A stretch of 17,547 bases of DNA from DATNPH01 sp036703315 (GTDB taxonomy: Bacteria; Cyanobacteriota; Cyanobacteriia; Cyanobacteriales; Coleofasciculaceae): the NCBI GenBank assembly GCA_036703315.1, contig DATNPH010000174.1:1-17547 (forward strand). The letters are read 5' to 3'. The position numbers were made by a program, and so were the translations under genes. The notes below the pieces were generated by a model, which was not told the origin of the DNA, made no database searches, and saw only the letters and a list, made by a program, of their open reading frames with translations. Each line of letters starts with the position of its first letter. Position 1 is the first letter of the stretch. Below, piece by piece: positions 6,983 to 14,267 of this stretch.

Positions 6983-7870
6983 TTATTTAGTAAGGTAGCC
7001 ACCTGTTACATCAATATCAGTGCCAACAATACAGGTAGGGTCAGCGGAACTGAGCCACAAAACGGTTCTTGCAATTTCTTCTGCTTTGACAATTCGCTTA
7101 ATCGGATACTCCTTAGCAACAGTTTCAAAGTCAGTCTTCCAAGCCGCTAAGGCGCGTCGAAGCATGGGTGTATCTACTGCACCAGGAGAGATGGAATTGA
7201 TGCGGATGTTTTTGTCGGCATATTCCAGTGCTGCAACTTTGGTTAGGGATGCGATCGCGTGTTTGCTGGCATTGTAGGGCGCAATAGTCGCAAAGCCGAC
7301 ATGGCTGGAAACCGAGGCGTTATTGACAATCACACCGCCCCCTTGCTTGAGCATGACAGGGATTTCATTCTTCATTGATAAAAAAACACCTGTCGCATTA
7401 GTTGTCATCACATCTAACCAATCCTGCAAGGATTGGTCAGCAATCGTCAGGGGTTTACTTTCGATACCAGCATTGTTGAAAGCGATATCAATTCGACTAT
7501 ATTTTTTGACAGCAGTATCGATAAAGGACTTGACATCCTGCTCACTACGGACATCGACTTTTTGATAGCTAGCTCGACCACCCGTAGTATTGATTTCCTG
7601 AGCGATTTTCTCCCCAAGTGCCTCGCGACGACCGCAAAAATGAACGATCGCGCCTTCCTGAGCAAATGCCCGCGCCGTTGCTTCACCAATCCCCGATGTG
7701 GCTCCTGTGATCAGGACTACTTTATCTTTAAACCTGCCGTTGGGATTAGCTTTGCTACTCTCCGGTTCTACGGGTTTGGGTGCATTGGCAACAGCACCGG
7801 CTGAAGTTGCAATTGCTGCAAGTCCAGCAGTTCCTACGGTAAGTATTTGACGACGTGTCATGTCCGACAT
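6983..7870 (-). CDS. SDR-family oxidoreductase with a Tat signal peptide
   Basis: A 295-residue classical short-chain dehydrogenase/reductase preceded by an export signal. Residues 4-30 read MTRRQIL, a hydrophobic Ala/Gly-rich core, and AVANA: a convincing twin-arginine signal with a likely cleavage site. The enzyme domain starts near 47. TGATSGIG at 55-62 binds the dinucleotide, NNAG lies at 132-135, and the catalytic set is Asn158, Ser186, Tyr199 and Lys203 (YNASK). The ISPGAVDTP segment (227-235) is also typical. Tat transport would fit an enzyme exported folded with its cofactor, which is uncommon for SDRs. AAGGAG stands seven bases before the ATG. It is the first gene of the operon and lies downstream of an AraC-type regulator. 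The substrate is unknown; sugar, steroid-like or quinone substrates are all possible. Confidence 0.9.
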   Translation of the reverse strand: MSDMTRRQILTVGTAGLAAIATSAGAVANAPKPVEPESSKANPNGRFKDKVVLITGATSGIGEATARAFAQEGAIVHFCGRREALGEKIAQEINTTGGRASYQKVDVRSEQDVKSFIDTAVKKYSRIDIAFNNAGIESKPLTIADQSLQDWLDVMTTNATGVFLSMKNEIPVMLKQGGGVIVNNASVSSHVGFATIAPYNASKHAIASLTKVAALEYADKNIRINSISPGAVDTPMLRRALAAWKTDFETVAKEYPIKRIVKAEEIARTVLWLSSADPTCIVGTDIDVTGGYLTK

Positions 7871-8024
7871 CGTTGCTTCTCCTTTGCCTTTCTGTTCTTG
7901 CGTGCCTGAAGTCGGTTCTTAAGAAGTTGCTTTCTGACGTAGTACCCATCTCGAACTGGTCATTAGTCTCCAATAACTAAAGTCAAACAAGGAGAGACTT
8001 TTAGTCTTGGGGGAACAAACAAAT

Positions 8025-8076
8025 CTTGCTCCCTCCCCATGAATCAGGGGAGGGTTGGGGAGGGGTAAAGCAAGGA
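8025..8076 (-). terminator. G/C-rich inverted repeat downstream of the AraC-type gene
   Basis: CCCTCCCC (8031-8038) pairs with GGGGAGGG (8047-8054) across an 8-nt loop. A wider pairing also exists, CTTGCT (8025-8030) with AGCAAG (8070-8075), using a second GGGGAGGGG block. On the minus strand the stem is followed by AGCAAGATTTGTTTG. It lies about 40 bases behind the regulator stop. The sequence resembles a dispersed C/G-rich repeat of cyanobacteria and may double as a terminator. Confidence 0.55.
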
Positions 8077-8116
8077 CTTTGAGAGGTTTAATAACTAATG
8101 ACTGTTGAGGTAAAGT

Positions 8117-9004
8117 CTACCCCTTTGTAGTTTCCTGTGCTCTGTGGAGCATGTCTAGAACATTCTTGCTATTTTGCAAGAGGTATCGTCCAGGTGTGAC
8201 CTGCATCAAACGTTTGAAGTGTCGTGTTAAGTGGCTTTGATCAGCAAAACCTGTTTCCGCTGCAACCTGCTTAGTCGGCATACCCTTGGAAAGGAAAGCC
8301 TTAGCACGCTCAACCCGTACCTGAGTTTGATAATAGTGTGGAGGAACGCCGACTTCAGCACAAAATACACGGCTAAGATGGTAGGGACTCAGGCAAGCAA
8401 GTTGAGCAAGGCGATCGAGCGTCACATTCTCTGCATAGTTATCTCGTAAGTATTCACGCACCCGTTGTACAGCCTCACGCTCTCTCCCTACAGGTTTGGA
8501 TGAAGGGGTTGTGTCCGCATAGCACATAATGAACTGTGTTAGTACAGATAGAAGAAGAGAGTCCTGCTCAAGCTTTGAAGCCATTCCTTCTAAAGCCATC
8601 TGGAAATTCACAAAAAGGTTGGCGAGGCTAGAGTCAAGGATGATGGGGTCTGCGAAAAAAGGTAGGTTACTTTTACAGCCAGCAACTTCTGCCGCTACCA
8701 TTTTGACTAGGGTAGGACTGACATACATCATTTGGAATGTTGCGGGAGTCTGACGATAGTCCAAGTCACGCGCTGAGTGTACCTCACTAGGGTGGATAAT
8801 ACTAAGACTGCCAATAGGCACAAAATAGTAACTGCCTCGATAGTAGTACTCACCTGGAAAATCAATACTAAGGCAGAACTGATATTCCTCATGGCAGTGT
8901 TTTGGAAGTAACTCCGCAGGACCAGGAGCATAGTGGTATAGCTCAAGCAGTAAGTCTGGGAATGACCATGCCTTGATCATGTGTTGTCCTGAGTTCAACT
9001 TCAT
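8117..9004 (-). CDS. AraC-family transcriptional regulator
   Basis: A 295-residue cytoplasmic regulator with an N-terminal cupin sensor and a C-terminal AraC DNA-binding domain. The cupin covers about 15-105 and shows HCHEEYQF at 36-43 and HPSEVHSA at 71-78, the two usual His/Glu-bearing strands. A helical linker follows at 125-165. The DNA-binding part, about 178-280, has its two helix-turn-helix units near 195-215 (TLDRLAQLACLSPYHLSRVF) and 244-265 (TKQVAAETGFADQSHLTRHF), with the PGRYL end of the family. The ATG has a weak ribosome-binding site (AAGG 13 bases upstream). The regulator lies on the same strand upstream of the SDR-channel-NTF2-AKR unit, separated by about 245 bases with a terminator-like repeat, and is the obvious candidate to control it. 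The ligand is unknown. Confidence 0.92.
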   Translation of the reverse strand: MKLNSGQHMIKAWSFPDLLLELYHYAPGPAELLPKHCHEEYQFCLSIDFPGEYYYRGSYYFVPIGSLSIIHPSEVHSARDLDYRQTPATFQMMYVSPTLVKMVAAEVAGCKSNLPFFADPIILDSSLANLFVNFQMALEGMASKLEQDSLLLSVLTQFIMCYADTTPSSKPVGREREAVQRVREYLRDNYAENVTLDRLAQLACLSPYHLSRVFCAEVGVPPHYYQTQVRVERAKAFLSKGMPTKQVAAETGFADQSHLTRHFKRLMQVTPGRYLLQNSKNVLDMLHRAQETTKG

Positions 9005-9312
9005 ACAACAAGCATTACCTTCTAAGACACCGCAAGCGGTGCTATGTATCCAGCAGCAACACAGTCAGAACGATAGCGAACACCTGATCAGATGGGTTTG
9101 AGCTGACGCTCCTAATGTTGCGATCGCTTTGCTAACAATAGTGCATCAGCTGTCACACAAAAATCCCTTTGTTTAAAACCAAAACACAGTCAACTCTCTC
9201 GCCGTAATGCCTATCATCAAAAAAAGAATTGGCACAATCCTGGCACACATTTACCACCCGCGTATGTAAATATTGACAAGTGAATTCTTAAATTCTTAAG
9301 GGCGTCACTCCT
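9005..9312. other. Divergent intergenic region between the AraC-type gene and the kinase gene
   Basis: No gene. It holds the promoters of both neighbours. A hairpin lies at 9028-9041 and a HIP1 octamer near 9120. A TTGACA is present at 9273-9278 before the kinase, but no good -10 follows at the usual distance. The partly repeated AATTCTTA motif at 9283-9299 overlaps that place. Confidence 0.45.
9028..9041. promoter_or_regulatory. Small perfect hairpin in the leader of the AraC-type gene
   Basis: CACCGC (9028-9033) pairs with GCGGTG (9036-9041) around two bases, 23 bases upstream of the ATG and next to the weak AAGG. It could be an operator half-site pair or a fold that limits ribosome access. 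Confidence 0.35.
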
Positions 9313-11253
9313 ATGTTAGGCAAGCTACTGGACAGGCGTTACCAAGTAACCCAAGTCCTGGGTGCAGGTGGATTTGGTAGAACCTACTTAGCTCAGGATA
9401 CCCGTCGTCCAGGTAACCCAATCTGCGTCGTCAAACAACTCAAGCCTCTCAGTAACGAACCAAGTTTCTTGGAAACGGCACGACGCTTGTTCAACAGCGA
9501 AGCTGAAACCTTAGAAAAGCTGGGAAATCATGACCAAATTCCCCGCCTACTCGCCTACTTTGAGGAAGACCAAGAGTTCTATCTGGTACAAGAATTCATC
9601 GAAGGACATACTTTTTCCCAAGAACTGCAACCTGGTCAACGGTGGGACGAAAATCGAGTCATTGCGCTCCTGCAAGAAGTCTTAAAGATTTTGGAATTTG
9701 TCCACTTCCACGGCGTCATTCACCGCGATGTCAAGCCTGACAACTTGATCCGGCGCAACTCAGATAACAAATTAGTCTTGGTAGACTTTGGTGCTGTCAA
9801 GCAAATCCGCACTCAGTTCGCGGCTACTCAGGGAGGGGCAAGTAACACCATCGCCGTTGGTACTCCTGGCTATATGTCCAGTGAGCAGGCAATAGGTCAG
9901 CCACGTCCCAGTAGTGATATTTATTCTCTGGGTATTATTGGCATCCAGGCACTTACAGGTCTGATGCCAGTCAGCTTCCAAGAAGACCTCAGCACTGGCG
10001 AAATCCTCTGGGAACACTTGGTATCGGTTAGTAGAGGATTGACGACTATCCTAAGCAAGATGGTGCGCTATCACTTCAAAGACCGTTACCAGTCAACCGC
10101 CGAAGTTCTCCAAGCGCTACAACTACTGAATACTTCCTCCCCAACCACACCGTATTTCACTCCCCCTAGATACCCATCAGTAAATGATGTCCCAGCTTCT
10201 GGACAGAGGGTGCCTGCATCGACGCCTCCTGCACTCGGTTCAGAACAGTACACCCTACCAGCGACACCTGCTTCTCCTCCTAGAAATTCGGCGGCTTCCC
10301 TACCCAGACAGTCTTCTGCTCGTCGTTCCAACAATGTCTTTCCACTCCTGATCAGCATGATGGTAGTGGTTGTTGGGGCATTTGGCATAGCTTACGCGAT
10401 GACTCAGAGTTCGTTAATCTCGAACTTGAAAGGCGGCAACAAAAACAAAGTCATAGATGCGTCACAAAGAAGTTGCACAGTGACGGCTGAGGCGTTAAAT
10501 GTTCGCTCTGGACCAGGAAGAACCAGGAGCGTTGTTAATACAGTTTCACAAGGGACAAAACTTTCTCTTACTGGCACTGAGCAAAATGGTTGGGTGGAGA
10601 TTAGTTCACCTCTGAAGGGATGGGTTTTTAACGATCAACCGTACATAGACTGTAGCTCAGGCAATCAAACACCTGTTCAGGCTAAAGTAACTCCAACACC
10701 TGTTAAAACTCCCACACCAAAACCATCCATTGCCAAACCTAAACCCAAACCCCCTGTTGATAACAGCTCAGATACGTTGACAAAAGCCGCTGATCAGTAT
10801 CAGCAGGGAGACTTGGATAAGGCGATCGCATTTGCTAAATCGATTCCTGCCAACAGTCCGGCTTACAAAGAAGCTCAGGCAAAAATTGCTCAATGGGAGC
10901 AGGAATGGTCAACTAACAAAGCAAAATTTGATGAGCTGCAAAAAGCACTGAATGAAGGGCGATGGAATGAAGTATTTAAAGCAGCAACAGATCCCAATTT
11001 TTTAGGACAACGCTATTGGCGAGACAAGTTAAATCAATTAATTGAGGAAGCTAAGAAAAAACAAGCCGAAGCCGACGCCACTAAAAAAGAACAACCGAAA
11101 GTAGAACCAAGTACTTCCGGACAGACTCTCCCTGAACAGCCGAAACCTCAACCAACTGAATCAGTCAACCCTTCACCAGAACCAACACAACCAACACAAC
11201 CAACTGAGGAAACCACTAAAAAGTCTTGTAATCCTGCTACAGAGACATGTTAA
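9313..11253 (+). CDS. Membrane Ser/Thr protein kinase with periplasmic SH3b domain
   Basis: A 646-residue Hanks-type kinase. The cytoplasmic kinase domain spans about 10-272: glycine loop GAGGFG (17-22), ATP-binding Lys41, Glu64, catalytic loop HRDVKPDN (137-144) with Asp139, DFG at 158-160, and GTPGYMSSEQ at 183-192 in place of the classical APE region. A Pro/Ser-rich juxtamembrane linker (273-342) leads to one membrane helix at about 343-363. Outside, an SH3b domain at about 386-447 shows NVRSGPG and GWVF motifs. A Pro/Lys linker then leads to a helical segment (about 486-590), and a Pro/Thr/Gln-rich tail ends in a Cys pair (639, 646). The layout parallels kinases with extracellular cell-wall-binding domains. 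The start gives the family-typical MLGKLLDRRYQV; the ribosome-binding site is weak. It seems monocistronic. Substrates are unknown. Confidence 0.93.
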   Translation: MLGKLLDRRYQVTQVLGAGGFGRTYLAQDTRRPGNPICVVKQLKPLSNEPSFLETARRLFNSEAETLEKLGNHDQIPRLLAYFEEDQEFYLVQEFIEGHTFSQELQPGQRWDENRVIALLQEVLKILEFVHFHGVIHRDVKPDNLIRRNSDNKLVLVDFGAVKQIRTQFAATQGGASNTIAVGTPGYMSSEQAIGQPRPSSDIYSLGIIGIQALTGLMPVSFQEDLSTGEILWEHLVSVSRGLTTILSKMVRYHFKDRYQSTAEVLQALQLLNTSSPTTPYFTPPRYPSVNDVPASGQRVPASTPPALGSEQYTLPATPASPPRNSAASLPRQSSARRSNNVFPLLISMMVVVVGAFGIAYAMTQSSLISNLKGGNKNKVIDASQRSCTVTAEALNVRSGPGRTRSVVNTVSQGTKLSLTGTEQNGWVEISSPLKGWVFNDQPYIDCSSGNQTPVQAKVTPTPVKTPTPKPSIAKPKPKPPVDNSSDTLTKAADQYQQGDLDKAIAFAKSIPANSPAYKEAQAKIAQWEQEWSTNKAKFDELQKALNEGRWNEVFKAATDPNFLGQRYWRDKLNQLIEEAKKKQAEADATKKEQPKVEPSTSGQTLPEQPKPQPTESVNPSPEPTQPTQPTEETTKKSCNPATETC

Positions 11254-11276
11254 ATGGATTGCACCAATAAATTAAG

Positions 11277-11301
11277 GTCTGTCAATTTAGAATTGACAGA
11301 C
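11277..11301. terminator. Hairpin between the convergent kinase and MBL genes (kinase side)
   Basis: GTCTGTCAATT (11277-11287) pairs perfectly with AATTGACAGAC (11291-11301) over a 3-nt loop, 24 bases after the kinase stop. No T-run follows on the plus strand; on the minus strand a modest CTTAATTTATT follows. It may act in both directions. Confidence 0.6.
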
Positions 11302-11353
11302 TACTAGAACAACAAGAAATTCTCTGTAGCGTTAGTGTCGCACTATTGGGAAG

Positions 11354-11384
11354 CTAACGCCAACCGTACTACAGTTGGCGTTAG
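11354..11384. terminator. Hairpin between the convergent kinase and MBL genes (MBL side)
   Basis: CTAACGCCAAC (11354-11364) pairs perfectly with GTTGGCGTTAG (11374-11384) over a 9-nt loop, ten bases behind the MBL-fold stop at 11394. There is no clear T-run. A third copy of GCGTTAG at 11329-11335 can compete for the same left arm. Confidence 0.55.
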
Positions 11385-11393
11385 TAATAAAAG

Positions 11394-12293
11394 TTAGGCA
11401 AAAGCCTTCTGCTCTCGGGCGGCAACTAAGTTTTGTGTCGAGAGTCCCACTAACTGAATTGTTTGACCTTCGCGTGCCATAATCGTATTCGGAAACTGCT
11501 GAGAGGCTTGTTCCCCAACATGATCCAGGAAATCATCATTGTGTAGCGGATCATGGTGGAAGATCACAAGTTTTTTCACATTAGCAGCTTCGGCAATTTT
11601 AACCGCTTCCTGCCAAGTTGAATGCCCCCAACCTACCTTACTCGTTGCTTTAGAGTGGTATTCTTCATCAGTGTAGGTGGCATCATATATCATGACATCC
11701 GCATTACGTGCCAGAGTAAGAACATTTTGATCTAAACCGTCTTCAAAATGTTCCGTGTCAGTGATGTAGGCAGCTGCATAGCCTCGCCAGTTCACGCGGT
11801 AACCTATAGATTCGCCTGGATGATTGAGCTGAGCATTTTCAATTGTAATCTCACCCATTTCAACTTTTTCCCCCACGCTCAGGTCATGAAACTGCAAATC
11901 AGCTTGCATGATTTGTAAGGGAACCGGAAAATTTGGGTGGAGCATTTGATCGGTGAGGCGCCTCTCTATAGTCGCCCCGTTAGGCGCAGCCACTCCATAA
12001 ATATGGAAACGATTTCCCTTAATAAAGGCAGGGGTAAAAAACGGAACACCCTGAATGTGATCCCAGTGGGAGTGGGTGAAAAACATATGAGCTTCCACTG
12101 GCATCTGTGATAATAGCGTCTGCCCTAACACCCGCAGTCCAGTACCTCCATCAAAAATCAGACGTTCGCCACCGACTCGCATTTCTATACAAGGCGTGTT
12201 ACCTCCATACCGGACAGTCTCCGGACCAGGACAGGCAATACTCCCTCTGACTCCCCAAAACTGAATCGTGAATAAGTTGTGCGTACTAGACAT
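11394..12293 (-). CDS. MBL-fold hydrolase (PhnP / cyclic phosphodiesterase-like)
   Basis: A 299-residue metallo-beta-lactamase-fold hydrolase of the PF12706 type, whose members cleave phosphodiester bonds in cyclic nucleotides, cyclic ribose phosphates or tRNA ends. The start FWGVRGSIACPGPETVRYGGNT (12-33) is typical of this branch. The metal motif is intact: HSHWDH at 74-79, with His158 (LNHPG), Asp179 (ITDTEH) and His246/His247 (FHHDP) as further ligands. IFDGGTG (46-52) is the usual strand before it. An AAGGA ribosome-binding site precedes the ATG. It stands alone on the minus strand, divergent from grxC and convergent with the kinase. It is a functional contrast to the degenerate MBL-fold protein near 4 kb. 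The exact substrate is not assignable; a signalling nucleotide would be one possibility. Confidence 0.87.
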   Translation of the reverse strand: MSSTHNLFTIQFWGVRGSIACPGPETVRYGGNTPCIEMRVGGERLIFDGGTGLRVLGQTLLSQMPVEAHMFFTHSHWDHIQGVPFFTPAFIKGNRFHIYGVAAPNGATIERRLTDQMLHPNFPVPLQIMQADLQFHDLSVGEKVEMGEITIENAQLNHPGESIGYRVNWRGYAAAYITDTEHFEDGLDQNVLTLARNADVMIYDATYTDEEYHSKATSKVGWGHSTWQEAVKIAEAANVKKLVIFHHDPLHNDDFLDHVGEQASQQFPNTIMAREGQTIQLVGLSTQNLVAAREQKAFA

Positions 12294-12502
12294 AATTTTT
12301 CCTTGCAGGCTTCTTCAGGCAGTTCATCAGTAAGTTTCACCAGGTTAATGAGGTTTTGCCGGAGCGCTAATGTCTGTTTTTGTTTGGTTCTAGGCTCAAT
12401 CCAACTTCAGGTTACAGTGGATTTTGACAGGCTTGACAGATGCTTTTGGCATAAACGTTGCCAATTTACCCTACTCGAAAGTTCAAAACAGTTCAGTCAA
12501 CA

Positions 12503-12547
12503 GAAATAGTCACCCTAGAGATAAGCACCGTAATATTTGACTATTTC
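12503..12547. repeat. Long-spaced perfect inverted repeat
   Basis: GAAATAGTCA (12503-12512) and TGACTATTTC (12538-12547) are perfect complements separated by 25 bases. Placed in the middle of a divergent promoter region, it could be a two-half-site operator or a transcript hairpin. Confidence 0.4.
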
Positions 12548-12746
12548 TTATAACGGCTCATAAATTTGGTAGTTGCACAAAGCAGCTGAGCCACGATCGC
12601 TTTTGATGCTACCATTCACATGCCTGACGTCACTCCTTCTTGAGAAGCACAAAGCTTGATCAGCTGGATTCTCACTCTACCTGTTCATTGTCACAAGGTT
12701 AACAGGTTTGACTTCAGAATGTCTCGCTCTTCAGGCAACACAAGTA

Positions 12747-12762
12747 TGTGATTTTGATCACG
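12747..12762. promoter_or_regulatory. CRP-type binding site upstream of grxC
   Basis: TGTGA-TTTTGA-TCACG matches the CRP consensus TGTGA-N6-TCACA in nine of ten defined positions, with AT-rich flanks. Cyanobacterial cAMP receptor protein (SyCRP1) uses this consensus. It lies about 90 bases before the grxC start codon. NtcA, a relative with GTA-N8-TAC, fits less well. Confidence 0.5.
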
Positions 12763-12853
12763 TTTAAGAGAGAGCACTAAAGTTGTTGCTCAGTCGTTTG
12801 GCAACTGGCACCGATAAAATTTAAGAATATATTGTTTAACATCTGAGAACATA

Positions 12854-13108
12854 ATGCAAGCGAATGTGGAGATCTATACTTGGAGCAGTTGCCCCTTCTG
12901 CGTCCGTGCTAAGGCACTGCTAAAGAAAAAGGGAGTTGATTTTACTGAATATTGCATTGATGGCGATGAGGTAGCACGAGCAAAGATGGCTCAACGGGCG
13001 AATGGACGCCGTAGTCTACCGCAGATTTTTATCAATGACCAACACATTGGCGGTTGTGATGATCTGTATGCTCTGGAAGCTGGGAGTAAATTAGATCCTC
13101 TGCTTTAG
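12854..13108 (+). CDS. Glutaredoxin 3
   Basis: An 84-residue cytoplasmic dithiol glutaredoxin that reduces protein disulfides and glutathione mixed disulfides using glutathione. The active site CPFC is at 13-16, following the usual IYTW strand. The SLPQIFI segment near 54-60 carries the cis-Pro (family TVP replaced by SLP), and IGGCDDLY (about 65-72) is the glutathione-binding Gly-Gly-x-Asp-Asp motif. Length and order are normal for GrxC. It stands 133 bases upstream of gshB on the same strand, an arrangement that is, as I recall, recurrent in cyanobacteria, so enzyme and cofactor synthesis are probably linked. A CRP-type site lies upstream. The ribosome-binding site is weak (GAGAACATA before the ATG). 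Confidence 0.94.
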   Translation: MQANVEIYTWSSCPFCVRAKALLKKKGVDFTEYCIDGDEVARAKMAQRANGRRSLPQIFINDQHIGGCDDLYALEAGSKLDPLL

Positions 13109-13241
13109 GGGGGCAGCTACTGGCTGATATTCTATCGAGAAGGAAGGCTTGCTTTGGAAAGAACTGTCAGATTCTTGTTAAGAATTAATCTCTCAAGGAC
13201 AATTAGTACGTACCTTCTGACGGTTGACAAGGATTTCAGGC

Positions 13242-14216
13242 GTGAAATTTGCCTTTATTATTGATCCTCTCTCAAAGCTCGATCCAGGTCACGATACCAG
13301 CGTAGCTCTAATGGAAGCTGCACAAGCCTTAGGTCACGAAGTTTGGGTAACTCAGGCAGAAGAATTGAGTGTCGTTTCTAGTCAGGCATGGGCACTGTTG
13401 GAGCAAGTTCAGCTAACACCTGCCGAACTGGTGGAGGGACGTTGGGTGGTAAGTGAGGACTGGTACGCTATCTCTGAAGCCGTCTTGCGATCGCTGGAGG
13501 ATATGGACGCTGTCTTCATGCGTACAGATCCACCCGTGACGATTCCTTATCTCTATGCCACCTATATTCTGGACTACATCAACCCCGACAAAACTCTAGT
13601 TGTTAACTCACCGACAGGGATACGGACGGCGAATGAAAAAATGTACGCTCTCCAGTTTAAGGAAGTGATTCCAGAAACGATTGTGAGCCAGGATAAGACG
13701 GTTATCAGAAAATTCGTTGAGCAAAAAGGGGCAGCCGTTCTCAAGCCATTGGGTGGTAAAGCCGGAGAAGGAATTCTATTTCTGGAACCGAATGATCGCA
13801 ACTTTAACTCTCTGATTGAAGTTAGCACCAAACAAGGTCGGGAGCCAGTAATGGTTCAGACTTACCTACCCGCCGCAAAAGACGGAGACAAACGGATTAT
13901 CCTACTCAATGGCAAACCGATTGGGGCTGTCAACCGCATTCCCACAGGTAAGGAATTTCGCGGCAATATGGCTGTAGGTGGCAGAGTCGCAGCTACGGAA
14001 ATTACGACCCAAGAACAGGAAATCTGCGCTCAAGTAGGGCCGAAGCTCAAGCAGGATGGCTTATATTTTGTTGGCATTGATGTCATCGGCGGTTACCTTA
14101 CCGAAGTTAACGTTACCAGTCCTACTGGTATCCGTGAAATTGACCGATTAAACGGTACTCGTCTAGGTGAAGAGGTGATTGCATGGGTAGAACAAACTAA
14201 AGTAGCTAATGGCTAA
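13242..14216 (+). CDS. Glutathione synthetase
   Basis: A 324-residue ATP-grasp enzyme that joins gamma-glutamylcysteine and glycine to glutathione in the cytoplasm. The N-terminus KFAFIIDPLSKLDPGHDTS is the family hallmark. MRTDPP (93-98), the ATP-grasp pieces VLKPLGGKAGEGI (166-178), DGDKRI (214-219), and the metal/ligand end EVNVTSPTG (288-296) are all intact. The start was chosen as GTG at 13242, since AAGGA (13229-13233) lies eight bases before it and the protein then begins exactly as the family does; a TTG at 13224 would add six alien residues. The last three codons before the stop (Ala-Asn-Gly, TAA) are the first units of a heptamer tandem repeat that runs past the gene, so the natural C-terminus may have been altered. 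It follows grxC. The first-step gene gshA is not in the window. Confidence 0.95.
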   Translation: MKFAFIIDPLSKLDPGHDTSVALMEAAQALGHEVWVTQAEELSVVSSQAWALLEQVQLTPAELVEGRWVVSEDWYAISEAVLRSLEDMDAVFMRTDPPVTIPYLYATYILDYINPDKTLVVNSPTGIRTANEKMYALQFKEVIPETIVSQDKTVIRKFVEQKGAAVLKPLGGKAGEGILFLEPNDRNFNSLIEVSTKQGREPVMVQTYLPAAKDGDKRIILLNGKPIGAVNRIPTGKEFRGNMAVGGRVAATEITTQEQEICAQVGPKLKQDGLYFVGIDVIGGYLTEVNVTSPTGIREIDRLNGTRLGEEVIAWVEQTKVANG

Positions 14217-14267
14217 TGGCTAATGGCAATGAACAATTAGCAATGAATAATTAGCAATGAACAATGA
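14205..14267. repeat. Heptamer tandem repeat bridging gshB and the next gene
   Basis: Nine consecutive 7-base units: GCTAATG three times (14205-14225), then GCAATGA, ACAATTA, GCAATGA, ATAATTA, GCAATGA, ACAATGA (14226-14267). The last six also form three 14-base units. This matches the class of short tandemly repeated repetitive (STRR) heptamers described in heterocystous cyanobacteria. The array contains the last codons and stop of gshB and the ATG of the following oxidoreductase (14257). Confidence 0.8.

Larger units (their letters stand above)
12294..12853. other. Divergent intergenic region between the MBL-fold hydrolase and grxC
   Basis: 560 bases without a believable gene. Several dyads are visible: an inverted repeat at 12503-12547, TGACGTCA at 12625-12632, CTTCT-TG-AGAAG at 12636-12647, and the CRP-like site at 12747-12762. 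A TTGGCA (12798-12803) lies before an AT-rich stretch and may be the -35 of grxC, but the -10 is unclear. Confidence 0.5.

Noticed and set aside
7916..7925. TTCTTAAGAA palindrome in the leader of the SDR gene as an AraC operator
   Set aside because: AraC-type regulators usually bind direct repeats, and a 10-base AT-rich palindrome can arise by chance.
9273..9301. TTGACA before the kinase as a sigma-70 promoter
   Set aside because: No acceptable -10 at 16-18 bases; only TTAAGG-type sequence is found, so I do not list it as a promoter.
12279..12509. A 76-codon plus-strand frame in the MBL-grxC gap
   Set aside because: Low-complexity peptide without motif, start antisense to the MBL gene; looks like chance.
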